Positions 37,289-47,002 of a DNA stretch of 64,000 bases are shown piece by piece (the stretch's first letter is position 1; each line of letters opens with the position of its first letter). A program made the translations under genes and the position numbers. The notes under the pieces are model-generated. The model was given only the letters and a program-made list of their open reading frames with translations. It was not told the DNA's origin and ran no database searches. Origin of the DNA: Scylla paramamosain (taxonomy: Eukaryota; Arthropoda; Malacostraca; Decapoda; Portunidae); assembly GCF_035594125.1 (NCBI RefSeq), contig NC_087193.1, positions 569,501 through 633,500 of the forward strand, given 5' to 3'.

Positions 37289-39400
37289 TCAATTAGTCCT
37301 GTCTCCATACCCGAATTTGTCCAATTTCTCTTTAAACATGTGCACACTCTTTGCCGCAACCACCTCTTCTTTTAAGTTATTCCATATTTCAACCGTTCGA
37401 TGCGGAAAGCTGTATTTCTTAACATCTCCCAAACAATGACTCTTCTTTAATTTCTTCATATGTCCCCTTGTACGTCTATCTCCTTCCTCCACTTTTACAA
37501 CTAGGTCATCTCTGTCTATCTTCTCCATGCCATTTACTAATTTGAACATTGTTATCAGGTCTCCTCTTTCCCTTCTTTCTTGCAGTGTTGGTAATCCAAT
37601 TTCTTCCAGTCTTTCCTCGTAACTTAGGTCTTCCAATTCAGGTATCATTTTCGTAGCTGTTCTTTGTATTCTTTCCAATTTCCTTATATCTTTCTTCTTC
37701 TGTGGAGACCATACCACTGCTGCGTATTCCAGTTTGGGGCGTATCATGTGTGTTATGATTTTCTTCATCATTTCTTTGTCTAGGTAATTAAATGCCACCC
37801 TGATATTTGCAAGCAAATTATATGTAGAGCCAAATATTCCATTGATGTGTTTTTCTGGTGATAGCGTGTCTTGAATTATTACTCCCAAGTCTTTTTCTTC
37901 TTTGCTCTTTCGTATTGTGATTCCTCCCATCTTATACTCCCATGAAGGTCTCCTTTTACCTCTTCCCATCTCCATTACATGGCACTTTTTTATATTGAAT
38001 TCTAATTTCCATCGTTTACTCCATTCATAAATTCTATCAATATCCCTCTGTAGTTCCTCACAATCCTCTTGGTTCTTTATTACTTTCATCAATTTTGCAT
38101 CATCTGCAAACATGTTAATGTAGCTATTTAAACCCACAGTCATATAATTTATATAGACCTGAAACATTATAGGTGCCAACACAGACCCTTGTGGTACTCC
38201 GCTTGTTACTTCGCACCAACTTGATTTATTATCTCTGATTACTGTGCTCATTTCCCTACCTTGGAGATAATCCTTCATCCACTTAAGTATTTTTCCTTTT
38301 AGCCCTCCTCGATGTTCCAGTTTCCATACGAGACTTTTATGTGGAACTGTATCAAAAGCTTTTTTCAGATCTAAATAGACAGCATCAACCCAACCATCTC
38401 TCTCTTGTAGTTTATCTATTACTCTTGTATAAAAGCTCAGTAAGTTTGTTACGCAAGATCTCTCTTTCCTGAAACCGAATTGTTTTTCTGTTATTATATT
38501 TTCTTGTTCAAGATATTGCACCCATCTGTTTTTAATGACTATTTCACAGAGTTTACTTACAATACTCGTGAGTGAGACTGGTCTGTAATTCAGTGGTTCC
38601 ATTTTATTACCTCCTTTGTATAACGGTACTATATTTGCTCTCTTCCATTCCTTTGGTACTTTTCCCTCCTTCAAAGAACTGTTAATTATCTCCCATGTTG
38701 GTTCTTCCAATTCCTCTCTACATTCTTTCAATATCCATCCATTTACTTCGTCTGGTCCCATCGCCTTCCTAGTATCTAGCTCTTCCAGTAGTCTTTTAAT
38801 TTCTTTTCTTTCCACTTGTATGTTTGCTATTCCTTTCTGTTGTTCCTCATCTCCCAGTGATGCAAAGACAGTTTCTCTTGTAAATACAGACTTAAAGCTT
38901 TTATTCAGTATCTCAGCCATCTCTTGTGTGGTTTCATAAATTTCTCCATTTTTCTTCAGCTTTGTAATGGTATCTCTATGCTTTATTTTTCCATTTACAT
39001 ATCTATAGAAAAGTTTGGGTTCTTCTTTACACTTTCCAACTACATCTCTTTCAAAATTTCTTTCTTCTTCTCTTCTTATTTTAACATAATCATTTCTAGC
39101 TGTCCTGTATTCTTCTCTATTTATCTCATTCCATTGTTTCCTCCTTTTTTTCCATGCCCTCTCCTTCTTTTTTGCCTCTGCACACTTTGCATTAAACCAC
39201 ACTTTCTTATTTTCTTTTATCTTATATCTTGGCACATATCTTTCAACACCTTCTCTAAACTTGCTTAAAAACACTTCATATTTTTTCTGCACCTCCATAC
39301 CTCTTAATAAATTATTCCAATCAAGCTCTCCGTAGAATTTCTTTAACCCTGTAAAGTCTGCCTTAGCATAATTTTTTTCTCTCATTTTTATATTCCTCAT
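37289..39400 (-). CDS. CR1-like LINE ORF2, reverse transcriptase part
   Basis: A 703-residue open frame. The RT palm landmarks are in order: [74 protein letters not shown], then the catalytic FADDAKLM, all intact. The thumb and C-terminal region follow to the stop at 37289. It copies the element's RNA into DNA at the nick made by the endonuclease. The listed start is only the first Met in this frame; the true ORF2 start is at 40217 and the two halves are one base out of frame at an A7 run near 39387-39381. Confidence 0.92.
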   Translation of the reverse strand: MRNIKMREKNYAKADFTGLKKFYGELDWNNLLRGMEVQKKYEVFLSKFREGVERYVPRYKIKENKKVWFNAKCAEAKKKERAWKKRRKQWNEINREEYRTARNDYVKIRREEERNFERDVVGKCKEEPKLFYRYVNGKIKHRDTITKLKKNGEIYETTQEMAEILNKSFKSVFTRETVFASLGDEEQQKGIANIQVERKEIKRLLEELDTRKAMGPDEVNGWILKECREELEEPTWEIINSSLKEGKVPKEWKRANIVPLYKGGNKMEPLNYRPVSLTSIVSKLCEIVIKNRWVQYLEQENIITEKQFGFRKERSCVTNLLSFYTRVIDKLQERDGWVDAVYLDLKKAFDTVPHKSLVWKLEHRGGLKGKILKWMKDYLQGREMSTVIRDNKSSWCEVTSGVPQGSVLAPIMFQVYINYMTVGLNSYINMFADDAKLMKVIKNQEDCEELQRDIDRIYEWSKRWKLEFNIKKCHVMEMGRGKRRPSWEYKMGGITIRKSKEEKDLGVIIQDTLSPEKHINGIFGSTYNLLANIRVAFNYLDKEMMKKIITHMIRPKLEYAAVVWSPQKKKDIRKLERIQRTATKMIPELEDLSYEERLEEIGLPTLQERRERGDLITMFKLVNGMEKIDRDDLVVKVEEGDRRTRGHMKKLKKSHCLGDVKKYSFPHRTVEIWNNLKEEVVAAKSVHMFKEKLDKFGYGDRTN

Positions 39401-40217
39401 TGAATTTTGGCACTTCTTCTTTGATCTCTATCTCCATCTTCACATGATCACTTTTTCCCACTGGACACAAATATTCTATACTTGGTTCATTTTCTGGCTT
39501 TTTTGTAAAAACCAAGTCTAGGAGTGATGGTTCATCTTCCCCTCTGTACCTAGTATTTTCTTTCACCCATTGATCCATCGTGTTTACCATCATAGTCTGT
39601 AAAAATTCTTCACTCCATGTACTGGCAATCCCTGTCACCTCCATCTCCCCCCAGTTTATCTCCTTGCTATTAAAATCTCCTACTAGTAACACCTTGTTTC
39701 TTATCTTTAGCATGTCATCTATACTTTTTATGAACTCGCTTTGCATGTGCTTATAATCATCAGTCCCCCAAGTGTTGGTCTTTGGAGGCATGTATGCAAC
39801 AATAATTTTTCTGCTTTCTTGTCCTTGGATCTTGATCTCCACACTCAATGTTTCTGACCTCCCTTCACCATATTCCACTATTTCTATCAAGATGTTTTTT
39901 CTTACTAGAATCATCACTCCTCCTCCTCCCTTATTCTTTCTATCTCTTCTCCATATGTTATATCCTTCTTCTTCAAATTCAACATTAATCTCCCTTGTTA
40001 GTTTTGTTTCCGTAATGCATGCCACTTCTGGTTTCTTTTCATGTAAATAATCTCTTAGTTCCCTTAGGCTGGACACTAATCCGTCTATGTTTGTATACAT
40101 AACTTTAATTTTATTTATTGTGGACCCATTTCTTTTGTGTTCTCTCTTTGTTGTCTTACTTCTTGCCCCGCATTCTTTAACCACCATTTCCTCATTTTCA
40201 TGTCTATCACTCTCCAT
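39363..40217 (-). CDS. CR1-like LINE ORF2, apurinic-type endonuclease part
   Basis: A 284-residue frame with the exonuclease-endonuclease-phosphatase fold signature: MYTNIDGL (Asn site), ACITETKL (catalytic Glu), LVGDFNSKEINWG (Asp/Asn site), LLDLVFTKK, and GKSDHVKM (Ser-Asp-His). All key residues are present. This domain nicks the target site. The frame ends at a stop 13 bases after the RT frame has opened; removing one A from the A7 run would make endonuclease and RT continuous. ORF1's last codons overlap its start. Confidence 0.92.
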   Translation of the reverse strand: MESDRHENEEMVVKECGARSKTTKREHKRNGSTINKIKVMYTNIDGLVSSLRELRDYLHEKKPEVACITETKLTREINVEFEEEGYNIWRRDRKNKGGGGVMILVRKNILIEIVEYGEGRSETLSVEIKIQGQESRKIIVAYMPPKTNTWGTDDYKHMQSEFIKSIDDMLKIRNKVLLVGDFNSKEINWGEMEVTGIASTWSEEFLQTMMVNTMDQWVKENTRYRGEDEPSLLDLVFTKKPENEPSIEYLCPVGKSDHVKMEIEIKEEVPKFNEEYKNERKKLC

Positions 40218-41202
40218 ATATACCTTTCTGCCTGTTCCTGTGTTCTCTCTTCGTTTTTTGTCTTGGCCTCCTCTTTTAACTCTTTCACCTTGTTTCTTTC
40301 CTCCTCATTCATTTCTCTTCTTATATATATATATCCTTCATACCCTCTATCTTTCTTAACAAACTCGTTCTTCTCAAGATGTGTTCGGCTGCCGCTTGGG
40401 TATTAAGTCTTATTTTCATGGGACGTTTCCCCCCTTCTGAATATTTCCCAATCCTGTACACTTCTTCTATTTGTATATCCGTTTCATCTCCTTCTTCTAC
40501 AATTTTCCCAATGATTTCTTTTGCTCTTTGTAATTCTTCTCTTTCTCTTAGAACTTTATTTGATATGGTCTTCTCTTTATCCCCAAACACCATCAGGCAC
40601 ATCTTTTTTTGTACCGTATCCCTTACTATGTTATCTTTTTCCTTAATGATTTTCACTACTTTTTTCGCCATCTCTTTATCATGTTCTTCTTGCTGTTTTC
40701 TTATTATTTCTGTCATATCTGTCTTCTCTTGTTCTCTCTCTTCTTTCCAACTTTTCACTTCCTTTTCAACTAAGCCTTTTACTTCACTTTGGATTTTGCC
40801 TTCATCTATCCTAACTTCTTTCTTCTCCACCATGCTCCTTAACTTTCCATTTTCTTTTTTGAGTTCTTGTATTTCTTCACTGTACTTTACATTTAAATCC
40901 ACTATCTTTTCCACTTCCTCTCTCAGTTTCTTGTTTTCCCTTTCTCTTTTTAACTCCCTTCCTTTCAACTCTTCCAGCTCTTCAACAATGTCGTTCGTGT
41001 CTTTAAGTCCCCTCTCCTTATCTCCTTTCCATCCTCTGACTAATGTCACCAATCCTCTTATTTCCTCTCTTATCTTTTCATTCTCTTCTTCTAATTTCCA
41101 TAATCTTGCATTTAACTTGCCTACCTGTATATCCTTTTCACTAAATCCTTCAAATTTTGGTGTGCCTCTGGGCGACGGCGACGCGGCGGCGGCCGCCATC
41201 AC
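40115..41202 (-). CDS. CR1-like LINE ORF1, coiled-coil RNA-binding protein, frame broken once
   Basis: The 293-residue frame 41202-40321 starts MMAAAAASPSPRG, then has a long Glu/Lys-rich coiled coil (about residues 25-190) and an RRM-like region (MCLMVFGDKEK, then IEEVYRIGK and RPMKIRLNTQAAAEHILRRT). This is the layout of LINE ORF1 proteins that coat the element RNA. It stops at a (TA)n run (40321-40331). The continuation is in another frame, 40312-40115 (NEEERNKVKELKEEAKTKNE to the stop), which fits the end of the same domain. One extra TA unit explains the break. Confidence 0.85.
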
Positions 41203-41332
41203 GCTTTGTTTACAATCGATTTGGATTCGGTGTTTTCACCCACAATTTTCACTTCATCTATTCCATCTCCGATCTTTTTCTACTTCTTCCATAAAAACTC
41301 CACCCCACACTGTGCACTTTCTTATACTTTTG

Positions 41333-41383
41333 TATGGAGCCAGGCTAAGAAAATACCTCGGACCCTGTACCCACAAATAGGCA
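41333..41383 (+). repeat. Inverted copy of the CR1-like LINE 3' end, next to the element's 5' end
   Basis: The plus strand reads GTATGGAGCCAGG ... CTCGGACCCTGTAC ... ACAAATAGGCAA. The minus-strand 3' end of the element at 37330-37245 reads GTATGGAGACAGG ... CTCGGACCCTGTAC ... ACAACTAGGTAA. Order and spacing agree over about 50 bases. The element is therefore bounded by complementary ends. Confidence 0.8.
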
Positions 41384-41766
41384 AGTCTGCGCAGCTGCTC
41401 CTGACACGTCTGCTCTCAACGTGTGTGTGTGTGTGTGTGTGTGAAAGGAGTTCCTTACGAGGGTTTGTTAACTACCGCAATATTAACTTTCACAATTGTA
41501 ACTACCACAATTATAAGTACCACAATTGTAACTACCACAATTGTACTTACCATAACATTTCCACTGTAGTCATATTTTCCACCTACCAACATTACTTCCT
41601 AGCCACCACCACCATCACCATCACTACTACCACAATCTGTCTCATCACTACCGTCACCACAGTGGTCGTAACCATTGCATTTAAATTGTGGTAGGATGCA
41701 CTTGTGGTTGTGGCAGACGAATTGTGGTAGGAAGCAATGTTGGTGGTGGTGGTAGTTGTGATAGTA
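41384..41766. other. Interval with TG and CAA-type simple sequence
   Basis: (TG)n at about 41420-41443, then a run of 'taactaccacaattg' variants (about 41468-41560) and CAC/CAT triplets. No gene recognised. Confidence 0.6.
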
Positions 41767-42221
41767 CAGTAAAATCCCTCTCATCCGGCATTCGAGTATC
41801 CGGCAGCTTCAAGTATCTGGCACATTTTTCCCCGAGCCTTAAAATCAATACAAAATCAATGTGTACTCATAAAATCGATTAAAATTCCCGCGCGAGGCAT
41901 ACTTTGTCCCCTCGCCACCAGAGCGCACTGCTTCGCGCCACCTGCGGGCCACTGCACTGTGTTTACTCAGTGACTCAGTCCCGCGTGTGTACTGTTTATC
42001 GCCTGACGCCTTCATCATGCCTGAAGTTGTAGAAAAGAGGAAGCGTGTTGTGCTTACACTTAAGCAGCTGATCAGATCAGCTGATCTTTGTTATGGTAAG
42101 ATGTGAGTGTATGGTGGTGGTGATTGTGGACATAATTTCACTTCTATTCAAGTATCCGGCAATATTCAAGTATCCGGCATGTTGGCGGTCCCGTTGATGC
42201 CAGATAAGAGGGATTTTACTG
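41767..42221 (+). mobile_element. Pogo/Tigger-type MITE, TA target duplication
   Basis: The ends are CAGTAAAATCCCTCTCATC and the complement of CAGTAAAATCCCTCTTATC, i.e. inverted repeats of about 25 bp with two mismatches. Both sides are flanked by TA (41765-41766 and 42222-42223), the pogo-family target. Internal 'caagtatccggca' motifs repeat near both ends. The 455-bp element keeps only the first codons of a transposase. Confidence 0.92.
42017..42106 (+). pseudogene. Start of a Tigger-like transposase
   Basis: A 29-residue frame MPEVVEKRKRVVLTLKQ followed by LIRSADLCYGKM and a stop. Tigger/pogo transposases typically begin with a KRKR-V-x-LTLKQK stretch before the helix-turn-helix. The rest was lost by internal deletion. 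No activity is possible. Confidence 0.75.
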
Positions 42222-42394
42222 TAATAGTAATTGCTGTGGTAGTAGTCTAGATGGTGGTCAGTCAGTTTATAGGTAGTAAGGAGACATCTGCAAGGATAGT
42301 AATAGTACTTGTAGTAGTAGTAGTAGTAGTAGTAGTAATATTAATAACAAGAAGAGGAAAAGGATTGGAGGAGGAGAAGAAAAAGAACTGGTGG

Positions 42395-42590
42395 TGGCCA
42401 TTCACGAAGCGAGACATCGCACCAATCACGAGGCGAGACTGGTCGCACATGCGCAAAGTGTGCGGGGACTTCCCTGCGTTCAGGCCCTCCCTATCCCTGT
42501 GGTCCCGGGCTGGCTGCCTTCTCACCCCTCCCCCCACCTATCGGAGTGAGTTGCCAGTTATGCAGTTTCTTGTAGTGTTCGTTGCTCAAA
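42395..42590 (+). repeat. Dispersed repeat, copy 1 (partner 43806-43945)
   Basis: Shares 'cacgaggcgagactgg', 'cacatgcgcaaagtgtgcgg' and 'tgcagtttcttgtagt'-type blocks in the same order with 43806-43945. Confidence 0.65.
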
Positions 42591-42596
42591 CGAAGA

Positions 42597-42598
<2 letters not shown>

Positions 42599-42640
<42 letters not shown>

Positions 42641-42680
42641 GAGATATATATGATCATTTTACGCCGTGAGACGGGCCATC

Positions 42681-42711
<31 letters not shown>

Positions 42712-42728
42712 ATCTAAGGAAATTAATA

Positions 42729-42811
<83 letters not shown>

Positions 42812-42855
42812 ACATGACACACACTATGCCTGTCTAGAGACGTAAAAGTAATCTT

Positions 42856-42894
<39 letters not shown>
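42599..42894 (+). repeat. Cluster of (CT)n, (TG)n and (AG)n microsatellites
   Basis: (CT)n 42599-42637, (TG)n 42681-42708, (CT)n 42730-42809 and (AG)n 42858-42893, each separated by 20-50 bp. Confidence 0.9.
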
Positions 42895-42898
<4 letters not shown>

Positions 42899-43186
42899 GT
42901 GTGATTTTCCAAGACGATTCACAGTCCTCATTTATATATTCATCATCCTTATTCTATAATCTCCCTTTCCAAATCAAGAGCATCTTAATTTTTATTTGAT
43001 TTTCAGGTTTTATAACAGAACAGAAGGGAGCGGCCAGCGTGCTGATACGCCTGCTCAGCTATTTCACAGAGGCCTTACATTTTTTTATTAATTTTATTTA
43101 TTTATTATTTTTTTTTTTTTTATTCATTTATTTTTATTACGGCCTCACTGAAAAGAATCTGCGGGATTCCCCGGGGTGGCGCCGCC

Positions 43187-43560
43187 TCAGTACAGCTTGT
43201 CGCTGCAGTAGCTGGCGTGCAGCTGTGCGTGCCTCATGAGGTGGTGTTTCACATGCAGCGGGAGACGGAAGCCTCTCTTCTGGATGGCAGCGTCCAGGGC
43301 GCCGCGGCTCAGCAGGGGAGTGACTCGCGGCTCCACGCGGGAGTAGTGGTACTCCTGCTTGCTGCTGTCACCGGGCTGCATAGGGGCCGCCTGGTCTCAA
43401 TGCCGCGGTTCGCCTTGCACATCACGTGGCCAAACTCCATCCTGTTGAGCTCCCGGTGGTCGTGGCGGTATCGCCGCTGCAGCGCCAAGGCGACTTCCCT
43501 CGGCACGAACTTCGCCGTGGTGGTGTTCTCGCCCGAGAGAGAGAGAGAGAGAATCCTCGC
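43187..43560 (-). pseudogene. Candidate C-terminal exon of an unrecognised gene, with a frame break
   Basis: The minus strand is GC-rich with strong G/C at third codon positions, unlike its surroundings. One frame reads FVPREVALALQRRYRHDH and ELNRMEFGHVMCKANRGIE. A second frame (43381-43187) reads HYSRVEPRVTPLLSRGALDA and HVKHHLMRHAQLHASYCSD to a stop. The two would form one protein if one base were gained or lost near 43381. The (CT)n on the minus strand directly upstream may be part of an intron. I do not recognise the protein. A 119-residue plus-strand frame overlaps it but has less natural composition. Confidence 0.4.
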
Positions 43561-43659
43561 TCGCCCAACGTGGTAACTGCAAGAACTGGTAACTCACACC
43601 GGTAGGACGCGGACCCAGTCAGTCCCTACACGGAACTCACCTCATCAGATGACCGAACA

Positions 43660-43805
43660 TAACCTAATTAAACTAACCTTACCTAACAAACCAAGCCTAA
43701 TTTGACTAATCCAACCTAGCCGATATAAGATGTTATAATAAAAGACCATATCCAGTAATTTGGTACAGGGTAGTTAGGTTAGATTAGTTAGGGTTAGGTT
43801 AGCAG
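43660..43805. repeat. TTAGG/CCTAA-like motif clusters in opposite orientation
   Basis: CCTAA-type words (aacctaattaaactaacc, ccttacctaac) at 43668-43725 face TTAGG-type words (gttaggttagattag, agttagggttaggttag) at 43768-43802. This is not a perfect telomere array. Confidence 0.55.
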
Positions 43806-43945
43806 ATGAGAAGGTGGCGGCCAATCACGTGGCGAGACTGCCAACACATGCGCAGTGTGCGGTGACTTTCCTGTGTACAGGTCCTCCCCGGGGACCACGC
43901 AATTCCATGTTGCCTGTTACTTTCGGTAGTATACATTGCTGTGAA
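43806..43945 (+). repeat. Dispersed repeat, copy 2 (partner 42395-42590)
   Basis: Reads 'ggcggccaatcacgtggcg', 'agactgcc', 'cacatgcgcagtgtgcggtg', matching copy 1 in order with small gaps. Confidence 0.65.
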
Positions 43946-44671
43946 TATCATTAATAAGTGTTTTTGTACTCACGACTTTGCTCAATACATCACCCCAGAC
44001 CTCTCAGTCGCACACCACGTCTGGTTGTTGTGCCTTGTGTGCCCAGTTTGTATATAGCTATGACACTCAGGAAAAGAGCAATGCTTGTAATGTTCAGTCC
44101 ATATCTGCTGTTGACCAGCATGGTTTTTAATTCATTAATAATTCTAGCGGGCCAGTTCTGTTTACAGGTTATTTCAGACTCTGTGTGAAAAGCTGAATTT
44201 TCAGACTTCTCTAAGATGAATATATTATTTTTATTTATTTATTTTTTTAATCATCTCATTTCCTCCCTTATCTTTGTACATTCATCTGTTGTAATTAGGT
44301 TAACCTTGCTCCTTTCTTTCCAAGTATGGAGTTTTAGTTTTTAACCTTTATGTGACAAGTGATGCAGGATCAGGGCTCTTAGTTACTGCTCTCTTTATTC
44401 TTTCGAACTTTATTATGACTGATTTTATTGAATAACCTTACCAATGCTATGTAATCCAAACTTGAATGGATCATTGACACTCATTTTTTTTTTCTTTTTT
44501 TTTTTCTTAATAGTAATCTGTTCATCTAAATAGGTAAGTGCTGTTCTTGTGTTTCTTTTATAACTATTAACCTTCCAGGTAATTCCTTATGTGATTCTCA
44601 TGTGACAAGTTGTTTATAAATATAACTCTTAAGTCTCTTCTTTCAGAATTTTACTTGTCACTTCCTATTCT
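43946..44671. other. AT-rich interval without recognised features
   Basis: Only short frames are present. No RNA gene or repeat was seen. Confidence 0.5.
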
Positions 44672-44914
44672 GTGATTACATGTCTCCTTTTGGAAGAAAA
44701 TAGCAGTGACATAAAGAGGATGCCAGAAGACAGAAGACTGATGTACAGAGGGGAGGCAGGAATAACACTTAGAGGAAGGCCAAGAACTACATGGAGAGGG
44801 TCAGTGAGAGAAATGGCTGCAGGAATGACTTGGCAACAGCTGATCCTTTTGGCTAGAGACGGGAAAGCATGGCTAGAATTCAGAAGAGCACTCTCAGCTA
44901 TTGTATGGGAATAA
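44672..44914 (+). mobile_element. RTE-like LINE ORF2 C-terminal end
   Basis: The frame contains LRGRPRTTWRGSVREMA and LARDGKAWLEFRRAL before the stop. The pattern GRPR-x-x-W ... A-x-DR-x-x-W is the C-terminal end of RTE-type endonuclease/reverse transcriptase proteins. Endonuclease and RT are absent. The stop is followed within two bases by the poly(T) end of the next LINE, which inserted here. Confidence 0.7.
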
Positions 44915-44915
44915 G

Positions 44916-47002
44916 TTTTTTTTTTTTTTTTTTTTTTTTAGGAGGGGCACTGGCCAAAGGCAACAAAACAAAACAAAAAAAAAGCCCACCAAGGTGCCAG
45001 TCCTCAGTCAAAAGTGTTTCTCAAAAATTAAAGGATAGTCTTGAAACCTCCCTCTTGGAAAAAGGAGTTCCAGAGTTTACCAGAGAAAGGGATAAATGAT
45101 TGAGAATACTGGACAGAATAGGGCTGAGAGAAAGAAGAAATTTTTGTGCAATGATGCCATAGGAGGAGGGGAGGCATGCAGTTAGCAAGATCAGAATAGC
45201 AATTAGCATAAAAATAGTGGTAGAGGATAGCAAGAGATGCAACATTGTGGTGATGAGAAGCTGAAAGTCAGTTAGAGGAGAGGAGCTGATATGATGAAAA
45301 GCTTTTGATTCCACTTGTCCAAAAGAGCGATATGAGTAGATGCGAAGCATACTCCATACATGGACAGATAAGGCCCCTGTACAGAGTTAACAGCTGGGGG
45401 GGTGAAAAAAAACTGGAGGAGATGACTCAGAGAATGCCCAGCTTCATAGAAGCTGTTTTAGTTAGAGATGAGGTGAAGTTTTCAGCTTAGATTATAAGTA
45501 AGGGACAGACTGAGGATATTCAATGTAAAGGGGACAGTTGAGTGTTAATGAAGAGGGGAGGATAGTTGTCTGGAAGGTTGTATTGAGTTGATAGATGGAG
45601 GAATTAAGTTTTTGAGGCACTAAACAATACTCTACCCTAATCAGAAATTTTTAGATATCAAAAGTCAGTCGTTATGTGGCTTCACTACATGAACTGTTTT
45701 CTTTTCTACAAAAAGATGTGGAAAAGTGCAGGGTGGTATCATCAGTGAAGTAGATAGGACAAGTTTGGTTTAGAAGATGAATGACAGAAAGAGAGTGAAT
45801 GACAGGACAGAACCTGACTTAGACTTAGACTTAGAAGAGGCTGTGTTAAACCAAGGTTTGGAGAGAGTGAGGAATGTACAACTATCCCATCTTCTTCAGT
45901 GACACTCAACTGTCCCCTTCTACATTGAACATCCTCAGTCTGTCCCTTACTTATAATCTAAATTGGAAACTTCACCTCATCTCTAGTTAAAACAGCTTCT
46001 ATGAAGTTAGGGGATAGTTGTCTGGAAGGTTATGTCGAATTGATATACAGAGGGTTTGAGTTTTTGAGGCATTGAACCTAATCAGAAATTTTTAGGCTCT
46101 GCCCTAATCAGAAATTTTTAGACAGATCAGAAGTCAGTCATTCTGTGGCTTCACTGCATGAACTGTTTTCTTTTCTACAAAAATGTGGAAAAGTGCAGGG
46201 TGGTATCATCAGTGAAGGAGTAGACAGGACAAGTTTGGTTTAGATGAATAATAGAGAGAGAGTGAATGACAGGACAGAAGAAGAGGCTGTGTTAAACCAA
46301 GGTTTGGAGAAGAGTGAGGAATGTATGCATCCATGTCAGACACCATCACCTGTCATGTGCTCAGCACACAGAGATGGAGATGGGTCTCTGAGATGTAAGC
46401 AGTAGTCATTCCAAGGAAAATCAGAATACTTCCACAGGTTCCCCCAATTAGCAGAGACAAAATGCCAGGGGCACCTCCACTTTGGGGATCCTGAGGAGGG
46501 ATTGGATCAATAGGACAAGATACAGATATGAAATGATAAGAAGAGCCCAATGGATAAGATGGGGTGACAACATAAGTAGAAGGATTAGAGCTTAGGAAAA
46601 GGTCAAGAATGTTGTGCGTATCTGCAAGATGGTCAGGAATACAATTAAGGTATTGCATAATTTGCTTTAGGTCGTGGAGGATAGCAAAGTTAAAGGCTAG
46701 TTCACCATGATGGTCAGTGAAGGGAGAGGAAAGCCAAAGCTGGTGGTAAACACTGAAATCTCCAAAAATGGAGATCTCCACAAAAGGGAAGAGAGTCAGA
46801 ATGTGCTCTACTTTGGAAGTTAAGTAGTCAAAGAATTCTTAGTCAAAGAGGTTAGGTGAGAGGTATACAGCACAGATGAATTTAGTTTGAGAACGACTCT
46901 GTAGTCCTACTCAAGAGTGGAAAATTTGGAAGATTCAAGAGTGTGGGCACGAGCAGGTTAAGTCATTGTGCACATAGACACAACATCCAGCTTTGGATTG
47001 AA
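44916..47002 (-). mobile_element. Jockey-like LINE (copy F), decayed, endonuclease to poly(A)
   Basis: The 3' poly(A) is at 44916-44940 on the minus strand. The ORF2 C-terminus and RT follow (heavily deleted), then the linker ('ccaaaccttggtttaacac') and finally the endonuclease at 46781-46353 (FGDFSVYHQLWLSSPFTDHH, NILDLFLSSNPS) and SKAGCCVYV near 46990. The catalytic Asn of GDFN is Ser. A 310-bp block is tandemly duplicated, with a 130-bp inverted patch between the copies. Confidence 0.85.
45520..46330 (-). repeat. Local duplication with inverted spacer inside LINE copy F
   Basis: 45520-45878 and 46010-46325 share the same derived features (for example 'gaactgttttcttttctac' and 'gtgaatgacaggacag'), so one was copied from the other. 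The piece between (45879-46010) is the same LINE in plus orientation ('tcagtgacactcaactgtcc'). Confidence 0.85.

Larger units (their letters stand above)
37235..41330 (-). mobile_element. Near full-length CR1-like LINE
   Basis: On the minus strand the order is 5' untranslated region (about 41330-41203), ORF1 (41202-40115 with one break), ORF2 endonuclease (40217-39363), ORF2 RT (39400-37289), and a 3' end made of short 'aactaggtaaatac' repeats with no poly(A). Ends in short tandem repeats are usual for CR1/L2-type LINEs. Only two frame-breaking lesions were seen, both in simple-sequence runs. A related, more decayed copy lies at 61679-63480. Confidence 0.9.

Noticed and set aside
39363..39400. 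Programmed -1 ribosomal frameshift between endonuclease and RT at the A7 run
   Set aside because: The RT frame lies +1 relative to the endonuclease frame, not -1, so a standard slippery heptamer does not give it. A simple one-base insertion in the A run explains it.
40379..41380. A 333-residue plus-strand frame
   Set aside because: It is antisense to LINE ORF1, Ser/Phe/Leu-rich, and arises from the purine-rich coiled-coil coding strand.
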